Origin: Chimonanthus salicifolius
Lineage: Eukaryota > Streptophyta > Magnoliopsida > Laurales > Calycanthaceae
Assembly: GCA_013350335.1 (NCBI GenBank)
Contig: CM023539.1
Span: 17,200,223 to 17,264,222, forward strand
Reading direction: 5' to 3'
Length of the DNA: 64,000 bases
Position numbers and translations under genes: made by a program. Below, piece after piece: positions 1 to 8,760 of this stretch (positions are counted from its first letter, which is position 1; the number at the start of each line of letters is the position of its first letter). The notes under the pieces were generated by a model that searched no databases, was not told the origin of the DNA, and worked only from the letters and a program-made list of their open reading frames with translations.

Positions 1-180
1 TTGACCCAATTTGATGTACATTACCCATTTACTTACATTTGATCCTTATAATATGTTCATCAGGTCTTAATTTGAACAATGGGCCCCACCATTTTCTCAT
101 TTACAATCACATCTATTAATTTTACCATTCCAGTGGCATTATCGTAAATATCAATATCTTTGAGAAAACGGGGTGTTACA
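1..180 (-). repeat. Element A 3' LTR, first 180 bp only
   Basis: Read on the minus strand, it starts TGTAACACCCCG at 180 and closely follows the start of the solo LTR at 5073 and the far end of the A 5' LTR at 16267. The rest lies beyond the left window edge. Confidence 0.92.
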
Positions 181-200
181 GTATAACCCTCTTTTTAAAA
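181..200 (-). other. Element A polypurine tract
   Basis: The minus strand reads AAAGAGGGTTATAC directly before the LTR start. The same position and core (AAAGAGG) recur in elements B, D and E. It would prime plus-strand DNA synthesis. Confidence 0.8.
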
Positions 201-242
201 TTTTCGTCCCGAAAATCGAGCGAAGCAGGGTTCCAAAATAAA

Positions 243-1492
243 TTACATAAACAACTCAGGGTGAGCTGTTCTCATATCTGATTCAAGTTCCCAAGTGGCC
301 TATTCATTACCATGTCGATCCCATACCACTTTGACGAACTGAATTGCTTTGTTTCGTAACGCCATTTGCTCAGTCTCCACTATTCTGACAGGCCTCTCGA
401 CGTATGTCACTACGCTTTGCACTTCTATATCTTGCACATCCAATACATGGGACGGATTGGGATTATACTTCCTTAGCATTGACACGTGAAACACATCGTG
501 TAACGCTGCCAATTGTGAAGGAAGTGTTATCTGATAAGCTACATCCCCCACTCTTCTTATGATGGAAAACAGTCCCACATATCTTGGTGACAGTTTCCCC
601 TTCTTCCCAAACCTCATGTGTCTTTTCCGTGGCGAGACCTTTAAGAACACCATGTCTCCCACTTCAAATTCCAGAAACCTTCTTCTTTTGTCAGCATAGC
701 TCTTTTGCCAACTCTGTGCAGTCAATAAGTGCTGACGTATTAACTGAATTTGAGTTGTAGTCTCTGCGACTAGCTCAGGTCCAATCAGTGCAGGCTCACC
801 AGCCTCTGTCCAGCACACTGGTGATCTGCAAGGCCTACCATATAAAGCCTCGAATGGGGCCATATGGAGACTTGCCTGATAACTGTTGTTATACGAGAAT
901 TCTACTTGTGGCAAGTGGTCCTCCCATCCACCCTTGAAATCTAACATGCATGCTCTCAGCGTATCTTCCAAGGTTTGTATCGTCCTCTCTGACTGTCCAT
1001 CAGTCTATGGATGGAATGCAGTGCTAGTCAGAAGATCTGTCCCCATAGCTAACTGCATGCTCTGCCACACTCTGCCGGTAAATCGGCCATCTCTGTCAGA
1101 TACTATAGTTCGGGGAATGCCATGTAGTCGAATGATTTCTTTGATATACCGCCGACCCAACGTCTTAGATGAATCCGTCATCTTGATAGGGATAAAATGC
1201 ACAGACTTGGTCAATCGGTCTACCACGACCCATATAGCATCATTGCCCTTTGAGGATCTCTGCATCCCAGTCACAAAGTCCATGGAAATGTGCTCCCATT
1301 TCCATTCTGGCACTGATAAGGGTTTGAGTAACCCTGCTGACAAGTTAAACAGTGCGCTGCCACATCTCTTTTGAGTCCGTGCCACCAATAATGTCTCTTC
1401 AGGTCGTGATACATTTTGGTGCTGCCGGGATAAATGGAGAGCTTGGATTGATGTGCCTCAATCAATAGCTCTTTCCTACAGTTCTTTGGCAC
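243..1492 (-). pseudogene. pol: Element A integrase with chromodomain (broken)
   Basis: This is the C-terminal part of a chromovirus Pol, which joins element DNA to the host chromosome. An N-terminal HHCC zinc-binding region is visible near 1470-1330 ([23 protein letters not shown]). The catalytic core follows with MDFVTG (first Asp), VSDRDG (second Asp) and TDGQSER (Glu), then a GPY/F-like segment (SPRYVG). The end is a chromodomain-like region (RPVRIVETEQ through ATWELES), expected to read heterochromatic histone marks. Breaks: loss of three codons and then of about 28 bp just after the CLTC motif, which shifts the frame; TAG at 1005-1007 just before TDGQ; TAG at 300-302 inside the chromodomain. 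The intended stop would be TAA at 243-245. Domain identity is clear and loss of function certain. Confidence 0.9.
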
Positions 1493-1528
1493 ATATACTC
1501 TTCCCCGGAATAAAAGACCCTGTCCTGG

Positions 1529-2083
1529 TCATAATTCCCATTCCGGTACTACTATGCCAGTGGACATCTTGGCCCATATTTCCTCCACTTCCGGATCTAC
1601 TTGTTGCTCTAGTTCAATCCTGGTAACCATATTGGACCTTATGATTAAATTGTACATACTCCCATGGTTGTTGATATACAGATTGAACTCTCTAATGGTA
1701 TTCAACATCTCCCATTCTGTTCTGATCAAGCATGCTATCGATGCATGTGATAGACGGCTAAGGGCATCTGCCACCTTGTTTGCCTTGCCTGGATGATATC
1801 GAAGCGCGAATTCATAATCCGCTAGATACTCCATCCATCTATGTTGCCTCAGGTTGAGCTCTTTCTGATCAAATAAGTATTTCAAACTCTTATGATCAGA
1901 AAATACCTCGAATTTCTCGCCGTAGAGATAATGTCTCCAACTTTTGAGAGCGAAGACCACTACAGCTAGCTCCAAATCATGTGTGGGATAAAGAAGTTCG
2001 TGTATTTTTAACTATCGTGATCCATATGCCACCACACAATGACATTGCATGAGGGAACACCCCAGTCCTTCTCCTGAAACATC
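1529..2083 (-). pseudogene. pol: Element A RNase H region (broken)
   Basis: This domain degrades the RNA strand after first-strand DNA synthesis. Visible are VVAYGSR, then [30 protein letters not shown] (carrying a catalytic Asp) and [13 protein letters not shown], which are landmarks of gypsy RNase H. TAG at 2012-2014 replaces the Gln expected after YGSR, and element E has the same stop at the same place. TGA at 1529-1531 ends the frame before the integrase. The downstream tether (residues NLYINN to VEEIWAKMS) is intact. Confidence 0.88.
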
Positions 2084-3270
2084 TCATTGTACTTCATAAC
2101 CTTTGCCTCTTTCCGGCAAAATTAAAATAGGAGCAGTTGTAAGTTTAGATTTCAACTCCTCAAACCTCCGATTGCACAGATCTGACCACTCACACTTGAC
2201 TCCTTTTTGAGTGAGTCGAGTCAATGGAGACGCTATTTTGGAAAAATCCTTGATAAATTTTCGATAATAACCCGCCAATCCTAAGAAACTGTGGATCTCG
2301 GTTACATTCTTTGGCGTTTTCCAGTCTTTCACTGCCGCCACCTTAGCCGGATCCACGGCTATTCCTTCCTCGGATATAACATGTCCCAAGAAATTCACTT
2401 GAGATAGCCAGAACTCACACTTACTGGCCTTGGCATATAGCTTATTCTGCCTCAAAGTATTCAAGGCTATCCGCAGGTGCTCTGCATGTTCCTCTTGGCT
2501 CTTGGAATAGATCAGGATATCGTCAATGAACACGATTACAAACTGGTCCAGATACGGACGGAAGATCCTGTTCATTAAGTCCATGAACACAGCCGGCCCA
2601 TTTGTGAGTCCAAATGGCATGAGTACAAACTCGTATAGTCCATACCGCGTCCTGAAGCTGTCTTCTCTATATCTTCCTCCCTAACTTGGATTTGATGATA
2701 ACCAGACATCAAATCAATCTTTGAAAAATGGTTGGAACCCCTCAATTGATTGAATAAATCATCGATCCTGGGTGGAGGGTACTTGTTTCGGACAGTTAGC
2801 TGATTCAGCTTTCGATAATCTACACACATTCGGAGTGAATCGTCCTTCTTCTTTACAAACAACACTGGAGCTCCCCATGACGATGTACTGTTTCGGATGC
2901 AACCCGGCCTGAGCAGTTCATCAATCTACTTCTTTAGCTCAGACATCTCTGCTGGCGTCATCCGATAATGGGGTAAAGACACTGGTGCAGTGCCAGGGTA
3001 TAACTTGATTTCGAAATTAAACTCCCTCACTGGTGGTAAACCAGGGAGTTCTTTTGGAAACACATCCGCAAATTCTTTTACAATTGCCTGAAGTTCAGTA
3101 ATTGGTACTTTATTTATGATGATATTATTCAATACCATGTGGTTCAACCCTTCCTGCAGTCCACTCTGCTTGTCTTCACGTACTACGTATTGTTTTCCCT
3201 CAGGTGACCAGAATGTCACTTTTCGGCGATAACAGTCAATGTTAGCCTGGAACTTAGCCAACCAATCCAT
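2084..3270 (-). pseudogene. pol: Element A reverse transcriptase with N-terminal linker (broken)
   Basis: This is the RNA-dependent DNA polymerase of the element. The linker (2926-3270, GMDWLAKF and the FPKELPGLPP motif) leads to RT motifs [34 protein letters not shown] and the catalytic FIDDILIYS box, then the thumb motif [12 protein letters not shown]. Breaks: TAG at 2926-2928; loss of one base near 2660, between EKTA and the MPFGL segment; TGA at 2084-2086 where RNase H should begin. The FIDD box and DVD-type fold residues remain, so decay is by scattered point lesions rather than loss of blocks. Confidence 0.92.
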
Positions 3271-3285
3271 GCCAAAGATTATATC

Positions 3286-3603
3286 TTACTCTGTCATGTC
3301 GAGTACTAGATAATTGAACTCAAATCTGAGTCCAACTAGTTCAGTATTAACTGCCGTGCAAATAAGTCCCAATGCCGAGTCTCTGACAGGGGACACAATT
3401 TTGAGTGTTGTGGCTAATTTTTGAACTAGGGTACCGGTAGTAGTTATAAATGATGCAGCTATGAAGGAGTGTGAAGCTCCAGAATCAAATAGTGCATATG
3501 CATGAGAACTACTCACTACCGCCATACCTTGAATCACCGAATGATCCTCATCCGCTGGAGAAGTTAAAGTAAACAATCGTCCAGCTCCAATAGGATTAGG
3601 CAC
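3286..3603 (-). pseudogene. pol: Element A aspartic protease region
   Basis: It would cut the Gag-Pol polyprotein. The active-site triad DSG is at about residues 40-42 (ALFDSGASHSFI), in the usual context for gypsy retropepsins. The segment lies between the zinc knuckle and the RT linker. TGA at 3634-3636 cuts it off from gag, and TAA at 3286-3288 cuts it off from RT just before the IIFGMDWL motif. The catalytic residues themselves look intact. Confidence 0.88.
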
Positions 3604-3633
3604 CCGACTTGCCTGGTTATACGTTCTGCCTCC

Positions 3634-4035
3634 TCAGGAGTTAACTGGTCTGGCCGGTGGACGGAATGATCCCGTGGAATATGAAAGCTTGTTGAGCTTT
3701 GGGCAGTCTTTCTTAAAGTGACCCGGCTGATCACAGTGGAAGCAACTATTCACTCCTTCCTCCCGTCGAAATGAATGTTCACTATCCTCCTCATCTCGCC
3801 GAGAATACCGATCGTCTTTCTCACTGTGTGATTTTTCTTTATCATGTACTGATTTCTCCTTATCATGTACTGATGGTTCCTTCTCATGTTGTGTTACCTC
3901 CTTCTCATGTACAACTTTCTCCTTCCATTTATCGTCTTGTCGAGTCTTTCTTTTTGGAGCCATTTCGCCAAAGCCAATTTGTAATACTTTCTCCTTCCCT
4001 TTTTGATTCTGTAGGCTCTTTCTCGTTGGAGCCAT
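3634..4035 (-). CDS. gag: Element A gag remnant: basic N-terminus plus one zinc knuckle, no capsid region
   Basis: 133 codons from ATG at 4035, much shorter than a normal chromovirus Gag. The first ~45 residues hold an internal duplication (MAPTRKSLQ.. and MAPKRKTRQ.., 24 residues apart). A charged run with repeated VHDKEK follows at about 43-75, and then a canonical CX2CX4HX4C nucleocapsid knuckle (C98, C101, H106, C111). No stretch resembles the retrotransposon capsid domain expected between the N-terminus and the knuckle. It ends at TGA, read here as a lesion before the protease. Nucleic-acid binding is the only activity the sequence supports. Confidence 0.8.
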   Translation of the reverse strand: MAPTRKSLQNQKGKEKVLQIGFGEMAPKRKTRQDDKWKEKVVHEKEVTQHEKEPSVHDKEKSVHDKEKSHSEKDDRYSRRDEEDSEHSFRREEGVNSCFHCDQPGHFKKDCPKLNKLSYSTGSFRPPARPVNS

Positions 4036-4253
4036 TTTTTCCTAATTCATGGAAACATTATTGGCTTAGTTTTCTTCGCAACATACATTAAATGCTATAA
4101 ATCCTCGTAGAATCATAAAATTGCATATTTTATATATATTCATATTTCATCTTTGTACAAGGGTTGGTAGGGTTAAAACAAACCCTATAAAGAACAAAAT
4201 GCACCCTTACAAAATATTCCCCTTTCCTCTCACTTTTCTTTCTAACTCTTAAC
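4036..4253 (-). other. Spacer between the Cys-rich ORF and gag in element A
   Basis: AT-rich and without an ORF. It contains a TATATATATT stretch near 4130-4140. The equivalent spacer in D is 50156-50383. No further signal seen. Confidence 0.6.
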
Positions 4254-4715
4254 CTAATCTTCCGTGGAAGATCCTACATCATCAGAAAACATAAAGTAAC
4301 TGTCAGGGCATGTCATCGACATGTGACCCAGTACTCCACATGTCAAGCAGGGTATTATCCCCGGTCCTCCAATGTAAGGACAATTAATCCTTGCCTCTCC
4401 GTGCCCATGAAGTCCACAAGCCGGGCAAACAACTTCTAGAGGGTGGGGACAATATGTACAGCTGTGCCCATCCTGGTTGCACAACTCACACATATAGTCG
4501 GGCTCTATCTCCCCTACCGATTCCATTATCAAAGGAATATCTTCCATAGGATCCTCTGAAAAAGGTGCTAGATCCTCTTCAACTTCCTCGGGAGGTCCCT
4601 CCTGAAAGTCCATGTTAACTTCCATGTTGGAGTTGTTGGAAGCAGACACCAAATCTGCGGGATTGCTAGGGGTTCCTCTGTCCCACAACTCCTTATACTC
4701 CACGTTACTCGACAT
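4254..4715 (-). CDS. Cys-rich ORF upstream of gag in element A
   Basis: An intact 153-codon ORF lying before gag, separated from it by about 220 bp. The N-terminal ~70 residues are acidic (EGPPEEVEEDLAPF). The C-terminal half has three Cys/His clusters: C76, C79, H84, C86, C89; C97, C100, H103/H105, C112; and C123, C126, H131, C136. The last matches the CX2CX4HX4C zinc-knuckle spacing exactly. A diverged, broken copy sits at the same place in element D (49763-50155), so this is a shared feature of the lineage and not chance. I do not recognise a named family. A displaced extra nucleocapsid-like or RNA-binding protein is possible. Start chosen at the first ATG, which aligns with the ATG of the D copy (MSS). 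Confidence 0.65.
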   Translation of the reverse strand: MSSNVEYKELWDRGTPSNPADLVSASNNSNMEVNMDFQEGPPEEVEEDLAPFSEDPMEDIPLIMESVGEIEPDYMCELCNQDGHSCTYCPHPLEVVCPACGLHGHGEARINCPYIGGPGIIPCLTCGVLGHMSMTCPDSYFMFSDDVGSSTED

Positions 4716-5072
4716 ATATGTATCATAACATAGAACTCATAAATAATCAACAGCAGTTCTAATAAAACCAATCTTGGTTTTGGGGAATTTCTTATGTATC
4801 ACATATCATGCATTGTGTTTGGGGAAATTACCAAATCTTCACACTTTGTTTTCTTTTGTTTCTGGGGAAATCTCTAAATTCCTGTTGTTTGTTTCTCAAT
4901 GTGGGGATATCAGGGGAGTGCATCCTACTTTGCTATGTTTGATATGTCCAGTTATGGTGACTGTACTTTACTTTGCTATCTTTCATTGTCGTTCTCGGAT
5001 TGATTGTTCAGTCTGAGTCAATCGAAGTAAATTAATCCGGCCCCCAGTCAGCGGACTCCGAAGAGTCGGTCA
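4716..5072 (-). other. Element A leader (5' untranslated), distal part
   Basis: Non-coding leader between the primer-binding site and the Cys-rich ORF. It holds repeated CCCC tracts on the minus strand (GGGGAAT/GGGGAAA on plus at about 4781, 4821, 4864 and 4902). It matches the reverse complement of the D leader through GACTCCGAAGAGTC at about 5054-5067, where solo LTR 1 interrupts it. The remainder resumes at 8670. Confidence 0.8.
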
Positions 5073-6289
5073 TGTAACACCCCGTTTCCCCAAAGATATT
5101 GGTATTTACGAAAATGCCACTGGAATGGTAAAATTAATAGATGTGATTGTAAATGAGAAAATGGTGGGGCCCATTGTTCAAATTAAGACCTTATGAACAT
5201 ATTATAAGGATCAAATGTAAGTAAATGGGTAATGTACATCAAATTGGGGCAAAATGGTTAATTGGGTCAAAGGACCCAATTGGGACCCAATGGGCCATGG
5301 TGGACTTATTTGACTATTGGGTAAGTGCAATTTTATTATCGTTAAGCTGAATTGTTTGGAAATGAGATGTATGATAAATGGGTAGGCTTCATACAAGTGT
5401 GTAAACCACATGCAAAGGGCTAAACCACCCATAAATGAGTCATGGCGTCAAATTGGATCCATGGGCTAAATGGGGACCCAATGGGTCGAGTTGACCATGT
5501 TGACCATGGTTGACCGTGTGGACCCTCAAGTGAGCTCAAATATGAGTTAAATCAGGTTGAGTTGGGACTGAAGTGAGTTGGATTTGAATTAAATGGTTGA
5601 GTTGACTCAAGTGCATTAAATGAATGGCATTTAATGTGGTGAGTTGAGCTAATGAGTTGGGTGAGTTAAATTGGAAATCAAAGGGGTCTTGAGTTCAAGT
5701 GAGTCAAAGGGGAGGAGAAGAGTTGTCTTGATCTTAAACAACCCAAAACAAGTCCCACACATTGGTGACCTTGTAATGGTAATCTCCATGCTTGGGTTTA
5801 AATGGATTTAAATGAGATGGGATAAGGTTGCATGGGAGTGCCAAAGGATACCTTGGGAGTGCCAAGGGATGTCTTGGTTGTGCCAAATGACTCCTTGGTT
5901 AAACCAAAAGTTATGAGGGTGAATAAGAGGTCTTATGGGCTGATTGGCAAGATGGAAACACACCCCATTTGGCCGAATTACACATTGCAAAGAAAAGCTT
6001 AGAATTCCGTCTCTTCTCACTCTCACAAAACCCATCTCTTTGGCCGAACCAGCCCTTGGTGTTTTCACCATTGATTCAAGCTTATAATCGGCTAGAGACT
6101 AAGGAAGTAAGAAGGAGGGAAGCAAGGATCAAAAGGAGAGAAGAGAAGCAAAGGAAATTGGTAAGTATTTCCATGGAATTTTGTTTAATAAAATGGGTTG
6201 AATGGAACATGATTTGGCCATGGGATGGCCAAATCTACCAAGGGTTTAGAGTATGAATATTGATGTTTAAAAACATAGAAAACATGGAC

Positions 6290-7540
6290 CATAGGGTTCG
6301 GCCACTTTGGATGGCCGAACCCCATGAAATAATATGGTTATGTTGATGGTGTTTGTAAGTTAAAACCATGCAAAATGATGGACACTTTTGGATGTTTTAA
6401 TTAGACCTAAGATGCAAATTGAAAGGGTTTTTAAATCATGGATTTGAATGTCATGATTTGGCCATGGAATGGCCGAATTCATCAAGGGTTTAAACCTTGG
6501 GAAAAGGTGGTTTAAAATGATAAAAATGGACCATTGGGTTCGGCCATTTTGGATGGCCGAACCCCATGAAGTTAGTTGGGTATTTGGATGGTTTTTGATG
6601 GGTAAAAACCATGCAATACTATGGTGATTTTTACATTTTTTAATGGACATAAGATGTAACTTAAAAAGGTCCAAATCATGGGTCATAGGGTTCGGCCACT
6701 TGGGATGGCCGAACCCCATGAAAGGAGTTGTCAAGCTTATGGTGAGTTTATGGTTGTTAAGGGATAAAATCCATATCATGTAATGAAGAAAAGTTCAATA
6801 TCTTGGGTCGGCCATGGGATGGCTGAACCATATGGTTATTATGGCTAAAAGTATTGAGCCTAAGTTATGTACATATGATGGAATCATTGAACCAAGGGAA
6901 CCATTGGGTTCGACCATGTGTATGGCCGAACCTCATGACCATTAAATGGGTATTTGGATTCAAGTATATGATTAAAAGTTGTTGATTATTTTGTAATGTT
7001 TTAAAGGGTCTAAGTTGTGACTTTATGATGAAGTATAATGGATAAAAGAACCATTGGGTTTGGCCATATGTATGGCCGAACCCCATGGAGTATTTTTGGT
7101 GGATGAAAGTGATGATTGGAACCAAAGAAATGATGGAAAATTAAGGGCTAGTTAATCACATGGATAGATGAGTAGTTAGTCCTAATTATAAAGGACTAAG
7201 AGACCAAATTTGGATTGGTGAGGTACGGCCAAGTAATATGGCCGAACCCCACTAAGGTGGTTTGGTCATATGTGCTTTGACTATGAAGCAAAATTAAGCA
7301 TCGGTTAGGCCAATGGCAAAACCGTAAATACAAGTCAAATGATAAATACGAAGGGATTGATCAAAGGACTTGAAAAGAGGGGTCCAAAACCAAAGTGATA
7401 AGGTTCGGCCAGGTTGTATGGCCGAACCCTACCAAGGTATGTTTGTAATATGAGAGGTTTTAATGAGGATTAAATAAAAAGAGAAATCAAATTAAAGTGG
7501 GTGAGGTTTGGCCATGGGTATGGCCAAACCCCACAAGATG
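6290..7540. repeat. Array of about ten TTCGGCCAT hairpins in solo LTR 1
   Basis: At about 6298, 6455, 6540, 6691, 6806, 6908, 7059, 7226, 7403 and 7506, the arm GGTTCGGCCA(T) is followed after 3-8 nt by its complement (A)TGGCCGAACC. Spacing is 100-170 bp. The intervening sequence is AT-rich and dissimilar between units, so this is a dispersed palindrome array and not an ordinary tandem repeat. Confidence 0.85.
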
Positions 7541-7819
7541 GTTTATGGGTCTAAACTTGATTAGAAATCAAGAAGATTAAGTATTGACTTGCTGTTGTAT
7601 AAACAAGGAAACAGAAGTTGAACGGCGTGCGAGTCGTGATCGGCTGAAGCTTAAAAAGGAACGGACACTTAAGCGAAGTTTCCGTAGGTTTCCTACCTAC
7701 TTGTAACCACTTTTATAATTGGTTTAATCATGGTTTTTATGAGATATATTGTTATTGTTTTATGTTTCAAATTGGTTTTGAATGATGAGATATATTTACG
7801 AATGACATATATACATTGA

Positions 7820-8060
7820 CATCTCATCCATGGCATGGGGTGATGATTATGGAATAACTTAATGATGAGAGTCCTATTCAGAGGAAATGAGGAGTACTCT
7901 GGATTATCTTGACATAAGAGCTCTATACAGAGGAAATGTGGAGTACTCTGGCTTACCTTGACATGAGAGTTTTATTCAGAGGAAATGTGGAGTACTCTGG
8001 ATTACCTTGACGTGAGAATCCCGTCAAGTGATAGCTATATATACTTGTGATGGGTGGGGC
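7820..8060 (+). other. Variable hairpin cassette in solo LTR 1
   Basis: Lies between the CATCCATGGCATGGGG block and GATGGGTGGGG. It contains three similar units in which CAGAGGAAATG...AGTACTCTG can pair (CAGAG/CTCTG) at about 7878, 7935 and 7977, and then CTTGACG/CGTCAAG at about 8008-8030. The same position in other LTR families holds different hairpins. Confidence 0.7.
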
Positions 8061-8669
8061 TCATTACATTTGCACTTACATACATAGCATTGATTCCAGA
8101 TGTTTTGTTGATCATATACTATGATATATGCATGTTTTATATACTAACCATGTGGTAGCCTTGATAGGAAAACCTACTGGGCGCATTGATCTAACGCCCT
8201 AATTCTATCCTTAAAGGATAATGCAGGAAAAGGAAAAGGGAAAGACGCGGTCGAGGACCAGGAGGGGAGCCAAGCTTAAGCCCTTGAGTGTTGGAATGGA
8301 TTTATATTTTACTGTCATATGAATTACAATTTATGGATATGTAATAGCTAGTAACTTTGCTATGGTTTGTTTATAGTTTGATAATGGATATTCGGATTAA
8401 CTAGTTTTAATGAGAGACTTGTACTTGCTATCTATTCAGTTCAATTCTGCAGTTAGTCTAGTTTTATTCCGCATGATTTGATTAGTTCCATGTGTGGATT
8501 GTCTTTCATGGGTTTAGTCCATGCTCACATGGGTGGCCAGTTAAGGGTCGGACTTTGGAAATCTGAATTTAGCTCGCGTTGTGACGTCGTCCGCCCTCTT
8601 TCGGTGTTATTATATTATTATTTAAAAAAAAATTAGACTCTGAAATCTCAGAAAGGGCGGGGCGTTACA

Positions 8670-8760
8670 GGTCAGTTGGGATTCTTATCTGTCAGTGAGA
8701 CATGAAACCGTCTTAATCTTACTTCGATGATTCAACTTCCCGTTTCGCTCTGATACAAAC
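8670..8760 (-). other. Element A leader, proximal part
   Basis: Continues the A leader after solo LTR 1. The stretch GTCAGTGAGACATG to TTACTTCGA matches the reverse complement of the D leader just after its primer-binding site. Confidence 0.85.
8747..8758 (-). other. Element A primer-binding site (one base changed)
   Basis: The minus strand reads TTGTATCAGAGC against the plant initiator tRNA-Met complement TGGTATCAGAGC seen intact in element D. It lies two bases from the 5' LTR. The mismatch is at the second position. Confidence 0.85.

Larger units (their letters stand above)
5073..8669 (+). mobile_element. Solo LTR 1 (A/E family) with target duplication GGTCA
   Basis: Begins TGTAACACCCCG and ends GGGGCGTTACA, flanked by GGTCA at 5068-5072 and 8670-8674. 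Removing it rejoins the A leader in register with the D leader. Length 3597 bp, no internal region: a solo LTR left by LTR-LTR recombination. Internal landmarks: purine-rich stretch and GTAAGT at 6161, hairpin array 6290-7540, hairpin cassette 7820-8060, GGGCGCATTG...CGCCC near 8178-8197, GCAGG at 8223, poly-A stretch near 8622. It belongs to the same family as the LTR of its host element A but lies in the opposite orientation. Confidence 0.95.

Noticed and set aside
886..1374. Plus-strand 162-codon frame opposite integrase
   Set aside because: Shadow of the minus-strand integrase, which has the recognisable motifs. The same applies to the plus-strand frames at 1554-1796, 3771-4091, 62136-62411 and 62412-62648.
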